A DNA stretch of 7,056 bases. Source: Muribaculaceae bacterium. Its GTDB lineage: Bacteria > Bacteroidota > Bacteroidia > Bacteroidales > Muribaculaceae. The stretch is taken from contig JAGCVR010000058.1 of the NCBI GenBank assembly GCA_017962285.1, forward strand, positions 1 through 7,056. Direction: 5' to 3'. Below are positions 6,203 to 7,056 of this stretch, piece after piece (the stretch's first letter is position 1; every line of letters begins with the position of its first letter). The notes under the pieces were generated by a model. That model was given only the letters and a program-made list of their open reading frames with translations, did no database searches and had not been told where the DNA came from. Both the position numbers and the translations under genes were made by a program.

Positions 6203-7056
6203 ATGAGACGAATAATTGTTATAGCATTTTTATTTGTGTTTGCGGGAATGATATCATGGGCGGCAAATCCGCAGGCCGAGATATTAATCAACAAGAACCG
6301 CAGCGCCAGCAATCACTATAATTACCCTTATCCGCGCGAGGCACTGCCCACGCTTACCGCGGCACCGGCCGGATATGAACCGTTCTATATCGACCACTAC
6401 GGCCGTCACGGCAGCCGGTGGGCAACGCAGGAGAGTTCCTATCGTCGTCCTGTGGAAGAAATGGAGAAAGCCGAGCGTAATGGAATGCTCACCGAAACGG
6501 GTGAAGCATTGCTCTCGCAGTTGCGTGAAATGCGCGACGCATCGGCTGGGCGTATCGGTGAATTGAGCGATGTTGGTGCCGAGCAGCATCAGGGCATAGC
6601 CCGCAGAATGATGCAGAATTTCCCGGAGGTGTTTGCCGGAAACGCAAAGGTTGACGCGCGTTCCACCATTGTTATACGTTGCATCCTCTCGATGCTCAAT
6701 GAGGTCCAGGAACTGAAGGGATTGAATCCGCAGCTGCAGATTACCACCGATGCTTCGATTCACGATATGTACTACATGGGGTGGGGCTACGGCGAAGACA
6801 CCTGTGCCGTTCCGATCAGAAACAGGATGAAAATCATCAGCGACAGCATTAAGTGGGCTAATATAGATAGCCGCCGGTTCGAGAAACAACTGTTCAAAGA
6901 CGAGAAGTTTGCCAAGGACAGCATCCCCGGCAAGAAACTGATGTCGAATGTGTTTGACCTCGCCGGCTATCTTCAGGACCATCACGAATTCGACGGAAAG
7001 GACCTGTATTACCTGTTTACCGATGAGGAGATATTCCAGTTGTGGAGGCTGACCAA
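6203..7056 (+). CDS. Secreted histidine-type phosphatase, copy 3 (partial, cut by window end)
   Basis: A frame starting at ATG 6203 stays open to the right edge and gives the first 284 residues of a third paralogue. The signal peptide is MRRIIVIAFLFVFAGMISWA, with likely cleavage at SWA-AN (residue 20). RHGSRW is at 68-73, with H69 the expected nucleophile; Ala stands where RHGxRxP has Pro, and Asp precedes HYG where the other copies have Asn. LSDVGAEQHQGIARRM lies at 121-136 and RSTIVIRCILSM at 153-164. DASIHDMYYM (183-192) and the LFTDEE region (271-276) match copy 2 more closely than copy 1. The catalytic-acid motif and C-terminal domain lie beyond the window, so I cannot say whether it is HD or HE. 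I found no TAnnTTTG box in the preceding 117 bases, so it may be cotranscribed with copies 1 and 2. Confidence 0.9.
   Translation, partial: MRRIIVIAFLFVFAGMISWAANPQAEILINKNRSASNHYNYPYPREALPTLTAAPAGYEPFYIDHYGRHGSRWATQESSYRRPVEEMEKAERNGMLTETGEALLSQLREMRDASAGRIGELSDVGAEQHQGIARRMMQNFPEVFAGNAKVDARSTIVIRCILSMLNEVQELKGLNPQLQITTDASIHDMYYMGWGYGEDTCAVPIRNRMKIISDSIKWANIDSRRFEKQLFKDEKFAKDSIPGKKLMSNVFDLAGYLQDHHEFDGKDLYYLFTDEEIFQLWRLT

Overview
The window looks like a chromosomal piece of a member of Bacteroidota, probably order Bacteroidales. Three things suggest this: two good matches to the Bacteroides-type -7 promoter element TAnnTTTG, start codons without clear Shine-Dalgarno sequences, and the gene content (secreted DUF1573 proteins, MeaB, secreted histidine phosphatases). 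I cannot place it to genus from sequence alone.

Layout. Positions 1-63 may be the last 20 codons of a plus-strand gene. Positions 172-3269 hold a compact minus-strand cluster of four genes, read right to left: a small DUF1573 protein (132 aa), a larger DUF1573 protein (361 aa), the GTPase MeaB (375 aa) and a small lipoprotein (155 aa). They are separated by only 6, 6 and 5 bases, so they are almost certainly one operon. Positions 3270-3459 are an AT-rich divergent control region with one -7 box facing each way, each ending exactly 30 bases before its start codon. Positions 3460-7056 hold three tandem plus-strand genes for paralogous secreted histidine-type phosphatases. The third runs off the right edge.

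How the genes fit together. The plus-strand genes encode periplasmic phosphomonoesterases of the histidine acid phosphatase / MINPP-like group, so they probably release phosphate from organic phosphate esters; the substrate cannot be read from the sequence. The first two overlap by 14 bases. The third is separated by a 117-base spacer containing a hexamer-phased direct repeat around a perfect 10-base palindrome. The minus-strand operon joins MeaB, a cytosolic helper of B12-dependent methylmalonyl-CoA mutase (succinate-propionate metabolism), to three exported proteins of unknown function. The mutase genes are not in this window.

Most worth a second look: the phosphatase array, in which the catalytic-acid motif is HD in copy 1 and HE in copy 2 and the usual proline of RHGxRxP is absent from all three; the structured spacer before copy 3; and the MeaB-DUF1573 operon. 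I saw no RNA gene, CRISPR array or insertion sequence.
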